Shown in pieces: positions 34,974-48,231 of a stretch of 64,000 nt of DNA. Made by a program: the position numbers and the translations under genes. The notes beneath the pieces are model-generated. The model was given only the letters and a program-made list of their open reading frames with translations. It ran no database searches and was not told the origin of the DNA. Position 1 is the first letter of the stretch; each line of letters begins with the position of its first letter. This DNA comes from Galeruca laticollis (lineage: Eukaryota; Arthropoda; Insecta; Coleoptera; Chrysomelidae): the NCBI GenBank assembly GCA_963921935.1, contig OY998175.1, forward strand, positions 258,755,209 to 258,819,208, written 5' to 3'.

Positions 34974-35106
34974 GCTTGAACTTGGAATAATGGCATTTAC
35001 TTAGGAAGCTAACTAAGAACTTTCATTGCTTCCTCCTTGGTTCTTTTGGGGTTTCCCACCGTTATATTGTTATATAGTTACCAGTACCCCGTTACTGTCC
35101 TCCTGT

Positions 35107-35114
<8 letters not shown>

Positions 35115-35142
<28 letters not shown>
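35115..35142. repeat. (TA)n microsatellite
   Basis: A short TA run of about 28 bases between PLE-1 and PLE-2. Confidence 0.85.
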
Positions 35143-35144
<2 letters not shown>

Positions 35145-35239
35145 GGGGGTGGGGGTGATTTTGGCATCAAGGAACACCAAAACGAAAAACTGCATTGAAA
35201 TTTTGCCGCGTCATGCTACTCTCTACAATAGCCCTATTT

Positions 35240-36840
35240 CGTTCTAAAATAAGCCTAAAACCTACAATTTCATTCAGATAAGCAATTTCGAGACCCTTAA
35301 AAAAGATCCAACTAATAAATTTCATAAAGAAATAAAATTAGTAGTAGATAACGCTAAATCAATAATTAACGATAAAGAAAAATATAAATTATTTTCACCC
35401 AATCCGCAACACCCTGAACTGTATTCATTATTTGAGCTTCATAGAGAGGGGTACCCAATCAGACCAGTTGTTTCTTATTTCACAGCACCTTCATTCTAAA
35501 CTTCAGAGATTCTCATAGACATCATTTGTAAATATTGTTCATTCAAACCTAGCTTTTCAGTTGAAAATTCAACGGAATTAATAAATAATATTCAAGATAT
35601 AATACTACCCCATAATTCTAAATTCATATCGTTCGATGTAACAAATCTATTCCCTAGTATACCCCCTAAAGAAACTATAACTCTTGTTTATAACTTGTCA
35701 CACACAATAATGTTAATCCTATAATTCACTCTGATATCATTACTTTATTAAAAGTGTGTTTGAATCAAAATTATTTTTATTTCAATGAAGAGGGTTATAG
35801 CAGTAAATACGGTTTGATTATGGGCAACCCCGTCAGCCCCCTACTAGCAGAAATTTTCATGGATAATATAGAAAAAATATATAAAATGTATGTATTGGCA
35901 CCGATATGTGGACGACATTTTAGCTAGCTTCATCGGTACAAATAGACAATTGGAGAGCTTCATTACTTCATAAACTCAATTCACAATAAAATCAAATTTA
36001 CCGTAGAGCTTGAACAAAATAAGTCTATAAACTTTTTAGACATTACAATTTCAAATATAAATAACAAACATGATTTTTCTATATTTCATAAACCATCACA
36101 TACAGATATTACAATTCATACCTAATAGTTCGTTCCACCCATTCAGTCGTAAACTAGCAGCTTTCATTAGTATGATACATAGACTCTTAACAGTCCCATT
36201 AAATAATAACAATTATAACAAAGAACTAAATATAATAAAACAAATAGCAGTTAATAATGATTACGATCCAAATTAAATTGACAATATAATAAATAAAAAT
36301 ATGAAAAACAGACTTTAAAACAAGTATTCCCTTCTGATAAAAATAATAATGACCAATTTGAAAGATTAACATACTTTGGAACACCATCCTTGGAAATCAA
36401 ATCATTTTTAGAAACTTTAGACATGAATACATCCTTTAAAACTGATTACAATTTATCTAAACTCATTAAAAATAATAAATCTAAATCTTAAAAATTAAAC
36501 AAATCAGGAAGTTATATATTAAAATGTGGTAATGACCAATGTGGTAATAACCAATGTGGTAAAATTTATATCGGTAGAACTTTTAGAAATTCTAAAACTA
36601 GAATTTCGGAACACAAACGTAGCTATGACAACAAAAAATCAGATTTTAACTATTCAAATCATTTATTAGAAAACGAACACATTTTCGACCCAAATTTTGA
36701 AATTCTCGATGTAGTAGGTAAATCCTTTAGTTCAAATTTATTAGAGGCCCTTGAAATTAACAAAAATAAATATTCAGGTAATCTTCTTAACGACCAAATA
36801 GATATGAATCACTCTTCTTTAGAAAACCTTTTTACCTAGA
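35240..36840 (+). pseudogene. PLE-2: decayed Penelope-like RT/GIY-YIG element
   Basis: Broken plus-strand coding of a different PLE family. Recognisable: LHREGYPIRPVVSYFTAPSF (about 35440-35500), FISFDVTNLFPSIPPKE (about 35620-35670), LMGNPVSPLLAEIFMDNI (about 35818-35870), HRYVDDILASF (about 35900-35930), ELEQNKSINFLDITISN (about 36010-36060), an H-P-F-S-R thumb block (about 36135), and GIY-YIG with CGKIYIGRTFRNSKTRISEHK (about 36555-36620) ending near 36838. Many frame breaks (near 35500, 35725, 35890, 35975, 36275, 36490). The Cys-rich repeat CGNDQCGNNQCGK precedes the nuclease tyrosine. Confidence 0.8.
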
Positions 36841-39639
36841 AGATAGCTTAGGAATGTTTGTAGTGAATGAATTTCCAGGTAATTTCTTTCAATACTTTTG
36901 TTAAAATTAGTAAATAGAATTCTGTATTTATGCACTGTATATATTAAAACATTTTTATATTATACCTTCATTCGTTTTGACAAAGCTACTGTGTTAGTGA
37001 AACTCGTCAACCAGTTTAAATTGAACATTAGCTCAAATAAATGAAGTTCTAAGCAAATCATATTGTTTTATTTCATCCTTCATAATTTTCCACAAGAATC
37101 GAATATTTCAATACAAGTTCAAGGGAGAACCACTTAGTGAACCTACTAGATATGTAAATTTTTCAATATTCGAATATAAAGGATTCTCATGTACCAAACT
37201 ACGAAACATATCATTGAAAGGTTAAAAAAATCTAGTTTCACCTGAAGAATTTGAAGTTTTTTAAATTTTGCATTCGAGGGAAATTGTTTGGATTGCGAGT
37301 TGCATCTGTATTTACAGATGCGTTATTGTCTTGAAATAAACTATAGTATATAGAAATTATTTTAGTGAAGTTATTATTAAACTTAATACAAACATTTCCT
37401 TCAGGTAGTGTTCTCATCAGTAACTGCTAGTGTAGCTAAAAGTGCATGATTATTTTTCTTGAAATCGTCATAAATTATTTAATTATATAATATTGTTTAT
37501 ACATCAATTTTAATTGAATATAGATTCATTATCAGTTTCAGTAAGTTTTTGGAGAATTGTTAATTGACCAAAAGCGGATTGACAAAGAACGTTGAACTGT
37601 TTAAATTTTCAACAATGGAAAAACTATATATTTCAATTTAAATATTATGCACCCCAATGCAAAATTCAAATTTCTGTTCTTTTAAAGTCTGAAAAACAAA
37701 ATGTTGCTAGAATGAAAATAACTGGATACCTATATCGAATGACCTTGAATTTATTTCGGCGCAGAACTGCAATATAGAATTTAGCGAAAAATATTATACA
37801 AACACATTGTAGGCAATAATGAGAATTAACGAAATTATTGATTGAGGAGTCTATTTTATACAATGCTTTATCCAAGGATACAAGAACATGGAATTGTTAT
37901 CCTGGGCTTAGAAGGGCCAAAAATGTTTCTTCCCGATTTTTTAATAATTACAAAACTGCAGTTGAAAATGCATTCACCTAAGTCTTCAATATCTGCGCCT
38001 TCTAGATCCTTTGAAGGGTGTATTCGCGATTTTGCGGTTTTTAGAAAAAAGCAGAATATTATTTTAGCACTAATATATTATATCTCCTCTGCCGGCTGTT
38101 TACTTATTACTAAGCGTAATTGTCGCATGTTTTGATAGAACTATGCGCAGCACCAGATGAGGGTAAATATGTACAGATTCGACAACACTGAATCGCGGAA
38201 AAATAGTTCATTGAATAGAATAGACACCTTAAATATATAATTTGATAAGGTAAAGCATACCTATTTCTCTAAAATTTTTCTCAACACAATCGAAAGTGTT
38301 TCTGCCTGGTTCGCCAGACATGCCAGATGCCTTTCCATACATTAAATACATATCTGCTTACTCGTTGAATGTGTATTCTGCCATTTCAAGTATTACAGAA
38401 ATGAATAAAATATTCTTATTTACCTCCGAGTATGACAAATAAATTGACAACTGCCAACTTGAAAAAATTAGAGTCCCTGAAGGATGGTCAATGCATATGA
38501 CAAATAATTGACAACGGCCTATTGCGTGAAAAAATATTTCCTCAGTAATGATAGAAGCTCGATTTCGACAAAGAGCACCATTTTTGTAAAAAAAATAGGA
38601 AATTTGACTGACAGTATTTGAAAGTTTGTTTATTCCGGGTACAATACACACCGGAATGATATCGGGGCGGCTAGGTTTATTCCGGGTTCAATACACATCG
38701 GAATGGTTTTACTGTTTCAGTTTTCCTCTCTACCGTTACTGGTGTGTGGACTGAACTTGTCGATGTATCCAAAATGTTTCGGGGTTATCACCGTTGGCCA
38801 CTCTGTTGGTGTTAGGTCGATAGTGCTGTCATCTAGGAACGGGACGTCCAATGGCGTCTACTGTGATAACTTGTTTGGTCGTACTCTGTAAGTTGTCTTT
38901 TGCCATTCGTGAATGTGTTGTCGATGATGATAACAGATGTTGTTGATCTCTATTTAGACAACAGCGTCGTTACATAGGCATTAAAAAATCACATTTTAAG
39001 CTTGCGAAATTGCACGCGAGCGTCTTTTCTTAAACAATTACACTCGGAAGGTTAGAATCATCTACAATTGTGCTTATCATAGTTATGTCAAGAATAATGG
39101 TTAGTACGTAAAAGTTTTCATATATCTCGCTGATTATACTTAAATAAGTAACTATTCAAGAGAAACTATTGTATAAACATACTTTCTGTGAATCTGTAGT
39201 TTATGGTAGCAAAAATGGATTGGCAAATAGTATAAAGAGATTACATGAAACCAAAAATATAATTATTTAAACACTGTTTTATTGATATTGACAGAATAAA
39301 ATATTGATAGGAATCGTAAAATCTTCCTGTGCCATATATGTAAGTGTCAGATTCATCGGAAATTGATATGAATGTGATTTTTCAAGAATGGAAAAGCTGC
39401 ATCTGAATTAATAGAGTTCCAATTGAAATAGCATTATTTGCCTTCACTCGATGTGACTAGCGACTTCCTATTCGACGGAATCGAATTTTATTTTTATTGA
39501 CTGTATCTTTCACCCAATACATTTTATATCATGCATGACTGATTATGCTTCAGTCTGTTAATTACAATACAATTCAATATTTAATTCACCAATACTTCAA
39601 ATGATTTCAAATTAACGATATAATTCACTGAGTAAGTAC
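36841..39639. other. Unassigned
   Basis: No gene I can support; open frames (for example 37842-38135 and 38703-38891) show no family resemblance or clear exon structure. A 28-base motif starting TTATTCCGGGT is repeated at about 38630-38658 and 38676-38704. Confidence 0.3.
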
Positions 39640-40521
39640 CCAGACAACATGGGATATTCATAGAATAATCTTTAAATACACCAAAAAGTATGAGAATATT
39701 CCGAATCAACTAAGAATATTCTTATAATATTAATATTATTTGTGAATATTCTATTAATATTTCTTAGTGGATATTCACAGAACAAACCTAATGAATATTC
39801 TTAAGATATTCATTTTAGAATATTATCAAATTGAATATTCTTAAAATATTCATTTATGAATATTACCAAGCTGAATATTCCTTGCATATTCTTTTAAGCA
39901 TATTTACTTATGATTAAAGAAAATTAATATCATTTTTCACATGGGAATTAGTTATAGTTCAAACATTTATCCGGATATTCAACCCTACGCATAGGTGTAA
40001 ATTGTTAAAATAACCTCCATACAACTAATAAATATAATATATCAAATTAACCATGTATTAAACTCATTGAAGTTCAGATAGAGATTATAAGATAAGAAAA
40101 AGATATAAAAATATGCTCGATATGAACACTACATAAACGGTTGATACGGTGTGGATATAATGTAATTCGTCGTGTGATAAAAAGAGAACAAAGATATAAA
40201 TCATAATTATTACATTCAGCGTAAAGCCAAATCAAGACAGGTACCCAATCGCGTCAACCAAAGGCCGCCAGCCAATTAAAATGCAACTGGCGTTCTCTGT
40301 ACACACGTTTATTGGTCTGTATGTCTATGTGTCTGTGATGGGCTTAAGCCAGGTGTGACGTGTGATAGACGCCATGTTTCAACTTTCAAATAAATTATAT
40401 GTCAGTCATATTTCATGTTAACCAAAAAAAATGTTTGTGCTTTTATTAAAGTTTATTTTGATTTTGTTTTCAACAATATCGTGACTAGTGGAACTCTTAG
40501 TGAGAAATTATTGTATTTGTT

Positions 40522-40610
40522 ATGGGATGAATAACTTGTGCAGTTCGTGGATGTCACTCAAGAACAGGAGAATGAATAATTACGTTTGGATATCCCAAAG
40601 ACCCTGTGAG
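40522..40610 (+). pseudogene. THAP-type zinc finger, exon 1 (two stops)
   Basis: Reads MG-stop-ITCAVRGCHSRTGE-stop, then IITFGYPKDPVR, and ends at a GTAAGA donor. C-A-V-x-G-C near the N terminus followed by FGYPKDP is the hallmark first half of a THAP DNA-binding domain. The two TGA codons show decay. The junction to exon 2 is off by one base, so another small change or a different splice site must be assumed. Confidence 0.65.
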
Positions 40611-40901
40611 GTAAGAGTAATTATTTCTATATGCAATATATTATTGGTATATATTATTTTTTTAGTATTTTACATTTTACTTTACATGTACCTTTGTATT
40701 GTAAGATATGTAATTCTATGTTTTTGGTATTGATCTGTCCCTCTGCCTTTAATAACATGAAATAATATGTACTACAATAAGCTTTCTGCTAAGGAGCCCT
40801 GTTCAGCAAAAAATATGTTGAATAATAAGAAATATTCAATTTAAATTAGTAGTTGATTTATTTTATACACATGTGAATACCTACATTTATTTATGTTTTA
40901 G

Positions 40902-41129
40902 GGCACAATTATGTTTGGAAGATTGTAACTGTGCAGATTTGTTTGGAAAGACTACAGATGCTTTACAAAAGAATTGTGTGTGAACTTCACTTTCAGGAAA
41001 AATTTGTTTCCAGAGGAGGATATCACAAGCATTTATTTCAGCTAGCTGTGCCTACCCTATTTCCATGGATAAAATGCAAAGGTCACATTTTATTGAATGA
41101 TCCACCAACAAAAATAGTTACTCAGTCTG
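40902..41129 (+). pseudogene. THAP-type zinc finger, exon 2
   Basis: After a TTTTAG acceptor: HNYVWKIVTVQICLERL, then IVCELHFQEKFVSRGGYHK and the terminal AVPTLF. The C-x2-H pair (CELH), the conserved Trp and the AVPTLF box complete the C2CH THAP domain begun in exon 1. It ends at a GTAAAT donor in phase with exon 3. No stop interrupts it. Confidence 0.72.
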
Positions 41130-41558
41130 GTAAATATTAAATTTAAGTAGACATTATAATCAGCTGTTATTGATATTTATTTTTTGTCATCTGGCCGCAT
41201 AATTAATTAATACTTTTTGACGGGATTAATACCTTCTTGGAATTTGTATAAAGGAATATCCTGTTGTTAATATAATGGAAACAAAAAAATTAAAACATTT
41301 ATATCTGTTGATAAAACTGAGTCAACATTCATTTAAACAAGTAAATTCTTGAGAACTTGAGGCTGGTAAAAACTTACATGAGAAGAACATACAATAATTA
41401 ATCACCATATGCTTTGGTATTTAAGCGCCAGTACAGAATACCAGTGTCAATGTAATGTATTCTGCATAGTGAAAAATTTAAGAAAATATCTATTTTTTTT
41501 ATACTTATATTTGTAAAATTTCTACAAATGATTACTACAATTACTTTTATAATTGCAG

Positions 41559-41689
41559 ATACCACACCATTATGGCTGCCGGCACGTTCATCTCAGGCCG
41601 TCGCAATACATTCTAGTGACTGTGACGATATAACGCAAGTTTATGAATCCACACGCTGCCAGCTTTTAACACCGCCTTACTCGAACGGG
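41559..41689 (+). pseudogene. Putative exon 3 of the THAP gene
   Basis: A TTGCAG acceptor opens a frame in phase with exon 2: DTTPLWLPARSSQAVAIHSS, then DCDDITQVYESTRCQLLT up to a possible GTAAAA donor. Continuous frame across both splice sites is the main support. I recognise no domain, and no catalytic transposase core follows in 41690-42400. Confidence 0.45.
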
Positions 41690-42783
41690 TAAAATTGATA
41701 TATCTGATTGAAGAACGTCAACAATAAGGATTTTTTTCAGTTATACCTCAGGTATGTAGTCTTAACCGGACAGTTTTATCCATTTGGGCATAGCGAATGC
41801 TAAAAGCTCGCAGTGTGTAGGCCCTATTTATATTTATAAATTTTAAAAGATTAGCCCTATATTTTTTGATAGGAACAAGTATTTATTCAATTTTGATTTT
41901 TCTTTATTTTTAATTCCTCACGAAAGAATGTAAGTATGTATAAATATTTTATTTTATGAAACTGATGTTCAACAAGTAGATTCCTGCTTTATATATTTCG
42001 TGAGGCGCTGTCGTTTTCGCTTGAAAACGATAAAATGCAAGTTACCGTTGAATATTTATAAATTTTAAAAGTTTATAGAGAGTTATAAAGTTTATGTTTG
42101 TCTAATAAAAATTTGGACAATTTAATATTGAATTTTATTTTATTATGCTTAGGTAGTTAAAATATATTTTTTTCTTAGGTGTAACCAGAATTAAGCACTA
42201 ATGTTATTGGACTCATGTTCAGAGTCCAATTTGTGCCAGTGCCGCTTTATTCACTTCAGAAGCCACCATCCAGTGTATGGTTGAGTAGAGAATTCCATCA
42301 GGCTATGAAAATTTATTGATTTACAGCAATTTGAAAAAAGTGCATTTACATGCATCCTATGTACTAACCCTCCCCTCTCCCCCCATTAAATGTATGGTTC
42401 TGAACATTCTGAGGATATTCCTGCTATATTCTGAATATACAAAGAATATCCCCTGAATATACAATTTGAAATAATTCTACAAAATTCCAAATGAATCTAC
42501 CACGAATATTCATAGTATATATTGAATATTCTGGACACTTTCATTGAAGAACATTCTTAGATAATGCTTTTCTGAATATTCTCAGAATAATCCAAGCTTA
42601 TATATAATACGAAAAAGAATATTCATTTGGGAATATTCTCTGAATATTTAGGATATTCCCATTTTCACTTTCTAGGAATATTCCAAAAAGCATAAAGATA
42701 TTCTTCGCATTTTTAGAGAATATTCCAATATGCCAAAATGAATATTCCACGGATATTTATAGAATATCTAATGTTGTCTGGGT

Positions 42784-43243
42784 ATAGAATATTCTCCAGT
42801 GTCAGTAAATATTCGTATTAGCAGATCCTCCTATATAATTTTACATGAATTTGGAAGTTTACAATGAAAACGTACAGTTATTTATTATTCGCTCCAAGCA
42901 AAGCAAAAAATATAATAAAGTACCAGTTACCTAATGGATAGACACAATTTCATCATTCACTTAGTCATTCTAAAAACACTAAATCTAAATTTTACTACGG
43001 ACGCCAAAATTATTCAGATCGAATAATAAGATTCCCATAGCATGGAATAAACAAGAATCTAGGACATTGATCGTACCTATTGTATTCAAGGCCATATTAC
43101 CTCAAGATATGATCAAGTTTGCGCCATTCTTATGTGGAATACGTAATAAAAATGCAAACAGTGAAAATGCATATTCTCACATCTCTTCATACCCATTCAG
43201 TGTTGTTACGTGTTCAAAGACAACGGTTTAAATTTAAATAGAA
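42784..43243. other. Unassigned
   Basis: AT-rich spacer between the THAP transposon and the MITE. No gene seen. Confidence 0.3.
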
Positions 43244-43423
43244 TACACTTAAAATTATTGACCTTTACCCTGACGTCATTATTATCTGATAACATGATCG
43301 ACATAATTATTAAGTGGCATCTATTTCTATTAATAGTGAAGAACAAAAGAAAATAATTTGATATTTGTCGGTTATATCATCAGATATTAATGACGTGAAT
43401 AAAGGTCAATAATATTAAGTGTA
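43244..43423. repeat. MITE of about 180 bases
   Basis: Inverted arms of about 55 bases (43244-43300 and 43366-43423) begin TACACTTAA and include ATTATTGACCTTTA and GACGTCATTA or its near copy. Outer TA on both sides could be the target duplication of a Tc1/mariner-type MITE. No ORF. Confidence 0.7.
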
Positions 43424-46154
43424 ACTAATTCATTGTTAAATACATCCAAACTCTATTGAAGATAGTAAACTCAAATATCAATCCTAAAATATAGAATTAA
43501 AAATAAATTATTAATAATATTCTTGCACCGCGACTGGTAACCAAAATTAGTGAATCTTAGATCGGCTTCAGTACTGCCACTAGAATTTCGAGAAGACGAT
43601 AGTGAATTCAATAGATATTTTTTTATAAAAATGTTCGGTGACAAAATTAGTCCATGGCATGACCAACTAATCAATTTGATGAAGGTCAAACATTCTTCTT
43701 TTTATTTCATCTGAAAGACATTAGCAATTATCAATTCACTCTTTTACTGGTTTTAATGAAAGAAGGTTGGATTTTTAAAGTTTTGAAAACTTATGACAAT
43801 CGCCGGATAATTTGATCCATCCTTAATTATATCGAATTTAGATTTATACTTTTATTATGACATACTTTTGTAGTAAGAGGTAATTTTTGGGAAAATCTAG
43901 ATAGACAAAACCTTACAGACAATAAGGCGACTTTACATGAAAGGTATGTATTTCAGTATTAATTAAAAGTAAATTAGTGTTAATAGATATTTTCGATTTA
44001 AGGCCTTGTCCATCTTTATCTATTTCTGGCTTGCAACTTCTTACTGCATGATTTCCTCTTGTTGGTTTTTATACTGTTTTTCTTGCCAGAAAGTAGAATC
44101 TTGTGGTTAGCACATGTTGTAGTTTTGAGTGCTTGCCTTAGCTTGGTACACGTACACGTTGAACTCTCTGCAACACCTTATTTTTGGTTGCTTACCACAC
44201 TCAATGGAAACTACTGGACTCACGACCCTCATCTTTAAATAATTCAAATTAATATTGTATTATAATATATTTTACATATCTATTAATATTCATTTTATGT
44301 AGTAGTAAATATTCATTTAAACATATGTTCGACGAATAGTACGTAGGTACTAGTTGTTCATTTACACATAAATATTTAAATATTCACAAATTTAAAAATG
44401 ATCATCCGTTGTAAATATATGTCAAAGTAAGTAAGACTGATTGTATCACCAATTTATTATTTTATATTTTGGTCTAAGAGTAATTGGGGGAGAACTTTAA
44501 CAAATTCCTTCCCTATAACCCCTCACAAGAGGTTTATAGTATATTACAATAATAAGTTGCAATTTGGCGCCTCAACTCTGATTGTTTTCAGCAGTGTGGT
44601 TGGTATACTTGTTTTGCTTTTTCCCAGGTTTTGTTTTTTGAACATTAAAACTACTTTCTATAGTGATTTTCTTTATCTTGAATCATTCTTTGTGGGTCAT
44701 TTACGTGGTAGGTGTTCTTCGGGAAAAATAATTTATTATCAAATGTATAAGATTGCTTTTGAGAATATACCGAAAAAAGTTGATAACTGTGTTGATGTTT
44801 TTTATTTCAAGAGCTGTCCATAGGATTACAGTAGCGGCATATCGCTAGCAATAAAATTATTATTTTAATAAGATTATACTTTTTTTGTATTTCATTACAT
44901 AATTCAAAATTGTACAGATGCACAGTAGTGAATATAATACTTCATAAAAGCGCAGAAAATTAAATTAGATATATTTGAAGTTTTCTAAAAAGGTGCTTAT
45001 ACTTTTTATGCGCAGTAGTGAATTTAATAAGATTTATATTTCTTGCGATATTTCCAGTATTCTTATTCATTTCTTTCAACATACAGGGTGTCAATTTGAA
45101 AACGAACGGCATTTAATATTGCCTAAACTAATGACAGTATCAAAATCTAACGAAACACGTCAATTTACATATCAAGGGGGACAACTGTTGATGCGTTTGT
45201 TGTATTAGTTTCAATCCCTGACCCCCTGGGCACCTACCCCTAAAATTTTAAATGGCAACCCCTATTTATTTTGCCATTTTTTAGTTTCTTATGTAAATAT
45301 TAGATAAATTCCGTTATTTTTTTTTCAAAATTGATGTCACGAATGTGTGGAATGTATTTGATTTATATATTGAAATATTGCAACTTTTACATTTATAATT
45401 ACTTTATGAATTGTTCAAAATGGGTTCCATTGTTTCATAATCACAAGTACAGTCGGTATTCGAACTGTTTGCGGACCTTTTCAAGAGTGAAATAACCCTA
45501 CTGTTACGAAGCAGCACACTGGTATGGACTCTAAAGCCGACTCTGTCTAAGCCAGGTATCAAAGTTAAAATTATGGCGGATACGCAGGTTTTTTTTATAA
45601 CTGTTTACTATCTTATCTGAATATTGTTTTTGTGACCAGACTTATCTAGAAAAGGCCAGAACCAATTATTTTTGTGTGTGTAAGCCGCAGTCCGGAATTT
45701 TCCAGTAAAAAAGGCTTTAATATAAATAAAGGACCGATCAGCGGATGAGTTAGTTGATAAAGTGATCTCGAGAAATAAACAAAAATACACCGAAGAGTAA
45801 AGTGCTGATATAAATAATTAATCAAGTTTGTGTGCATATAAATTAAATTTAAGTGATTAGTTAAATATATATAAATTAAGTGTTAGTCAGTTATACATTG
45901 TGAATGTCAAAAAGAAATTGAATGGTTTCCATAATCTCGAATTTACAGCCATAAAATGATACAGAGTGAAGGATGAAGAACTGAATTAATAATTACCAGT
46001 TAAGTTGGAAATAATTTGAAATTAAATTAAAATTTATATAAAATTTCTAATAGCAAATTTAACCCACCCTGAGAAAAGAATGATAATAATAATTCTAAAC
46101 TAAATTCATCTTTCAATATTATAAAATTTTGATAGCCGGAAATTATTTGACAAC

Positions 46155-46157
<3 letters not shown>
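43424..46157. other. Unassigned
   Basis: No supported gene. The open frame at 44557-44823 has a hydrophobic start but no recognised family. ATACAGGGTGTCAATTTGAA at 45080 resembles a phrase common in insect interspersed repeats. Confidence 0.3.
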
Positions 46158-46223
<66 letters not shown>

Positions 46224-46260
46224 ATATAATATATAATATATATATATATATATAAATATA

Positions 46261-46302
<42 letters not shown>
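46158..46302. repeat. (TA)n microsatellite, long
   Basis: About 145 bases of TA with small interruptions; among the longest in the window. Confidence 0.9.
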
Positions 46303-46307
<5 letters not shown>

Positions 46308-46520
46308 TTGCAGGCTAATGTGGACTCCGTTATACCTGTAGTCCAATTTGGGCTCCTAGCGTATATTTCATGTATACCACTATATGAGTTGACGTCTTAG
46401 TGGGATCCGTTATATGTAGCGGTTACAGTAGGCTCCGTTGGTGTATATTTCCATACTTCAAAAGCAAGGTAGGCTCCGTATATGATGCATTTCAGGTAAT
46501 ATGGACTCCTTGCGGCGTTG
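46303..46520. repeat. Degenerate GGCTCCGT-type repeat tract
   Basis: At least six scattered variants of (T)GGNCTCCGTTATA/GGCTCC are present (near 46320, 46350, 46400, 46430, 46470 and 46500). It directly follows the long (TA)n. A related tract in inverse orientation lies at 54478-54846. Confidence 0.55.
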
Positions 46521-48231
46521 CCACATATACTATCGGCCAGTTAATACATACAATCAAAAGAATAATTGCCAGTTCGTTATTGACATTGTATAAAACGATT
46601 GCAATCGGCGTTCTTCGTAAGAAATTTTTATCTGAGACTGAAATTGTTAATTTGAAACAACAACTATGAGAAATAAAAATTATAAATTACAAACAATTGA
46701 CTTATATTAAACTGAGATTGTTTATAACGTGAAAGAACGAATACGTAATAATACCTATAAATTAGCATATTTGCATATCATATAAAAACCTGTTGACAAA
46801 AATAAGCTCAATAGCCGAGCTTATATTATATATTTTTATGGAAATATACATTTACATTTTTGACTGATGCATTTACAAGAATATGCTACCTTCTCCCTCC
46901 CATTTTATGCACACCTAATTTATTTTGTATTAATAGTTGATCCGAATAAGGACCCTACAATTTTTATGGAAAGTGGCGACTGGTATCTTTCTTTGAAAAC
47001 TTGATATGCATTTGTACTCGATCCAGTTACTTAAATTGCTGATAGGCTCAGCTCAATTCAGGTTAATGTCTGTAAGTTTTTGTTACTAGTTTTGGTACTC
47101 AATGAAAGTGTTGAATTCTTAAGATTTTCCTGTGATCAGTTTTTGAAATATACATTTTTAAAGTCATGAACAATTAAGATTCTGTTATGATAATTCCCAG
47201 TGTAATACAATATAGAAAATATATTTTAGATGCAGTTTTTGTAGATCGTACAATAATATAAAAATATGCTTATTTATACAGAGTGTTCTTAAATATATCG
47301 ACTAGGTAAGCAATTAATGAGTATTTTTAAATTAACATGCTCAACACATAACAGAGGATTTTTTTCTGAAGTGATATTCGGTGGTTCAAATCCATTATTT
47401 AATCATTTAAACGCTTTTTCCAATTGTTTTCGTTGTACGAGTGATCAACAGTGAAATAAATAAGTTCTCAATAGCTCATGTGTCAAAAACTAAAACATTT
47501 AAGAATTGGTGGCTAAAATCGTAAATGAAAAACCCGGCAAAATTGCTTTACACATAGGTAGGCTATTGAATATCACTTATATAGTATAAAAAAATTAAAA
47601 AGCTACCATACGTGTCTAGTATGTTATTTTAAAAATATCCCTCAAATATATGCCTCTTTTTATTTATATATACAGTTGTATAATATAAAAGAATTAAGTA
47701 TATTATCTATTTTGTATTACATGGTAATTTTTGACGCAAACAAAATCCTGATTGGCACTAACTTTAAAAACGTATATCTCTAACAAGTACCAAAACTAAC
47801 AGTAATAACACAAAAATGCAGAAATATACCGACATCATTTCTAAATATAGGATCATTTATAATAAAATTGCAATTTCGGAATATTTACTGTCCTTTATTT
47901 TTTGTCTCACACTGTATGAAATAGTATTGCAGAAAATAGCAAAAAATAAGAACTCCTAAGAATTTCATTTAAAATATTTTTTCACTAACCTTATAACTAT
48001 CTATATTTTTGGGTCGAAAATCAGTTTAAAACTAATGCCGAATGAGTAAGGATTAACAGCCCTGCAAAATATTAATAATAAAAAGTCTTACCAAAACGAA
48101 ATAGTACTTTCGATAAACCGCTACATTCCAACTTTAACGGCTTGTATCGTACAAATTGTTAGGTCTATTTTAGCAATGAGAGAATTACATCACCTGTCAG
48201 TGTGTTTAGTACTCCGCTCAGTCTTAGAGGA
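46521..48231. other. Unassigned
   Basis: AT-rich, no gene supported on either strand. Confidence 0.3.

Larger units (their letters stand above)
39640..42783. mobile_element. DNA transposon with THAP-domain gene and GAATATTC-rich ends
   Basis: Inverted termini match over about 30 bases: left TACCCAGACAACATGGGATA from 39639, right TACCCAGACAACATTAGATA reading back from 42784. Each end holds several hundred bases packed with GAATATTC-like palindromes (39650-39900 and 42400-42780). A TA may be the target duplication. Between them is a three-exon plus-strand THAP-type gene. Total about 3.1 kb. The superfamily is undetermined; P and Kolobok elements can encode THAP domains, but neither their 8-bp nor TTAA target duplication is apparent. 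Confidence 0.72.

Noticed and set aside
37842..38135. 97-codon frame
   Set aside because: No domain or conserved pattern visible; likely chance.
44557..44823. 88-codon frame with hydrophobic N terminus
   Set aside because: No recognised family, no splice or promoter context, and AT-rich random frames of this size are expected.
45080..45110. ATACAGGGTGTC... as a transposon end, with similar phrases at 49796, 50690 and 51466
   Set aside because: Familiar repeat vocabulary, but no pair of ends with consistent spacing or target duplication was found.
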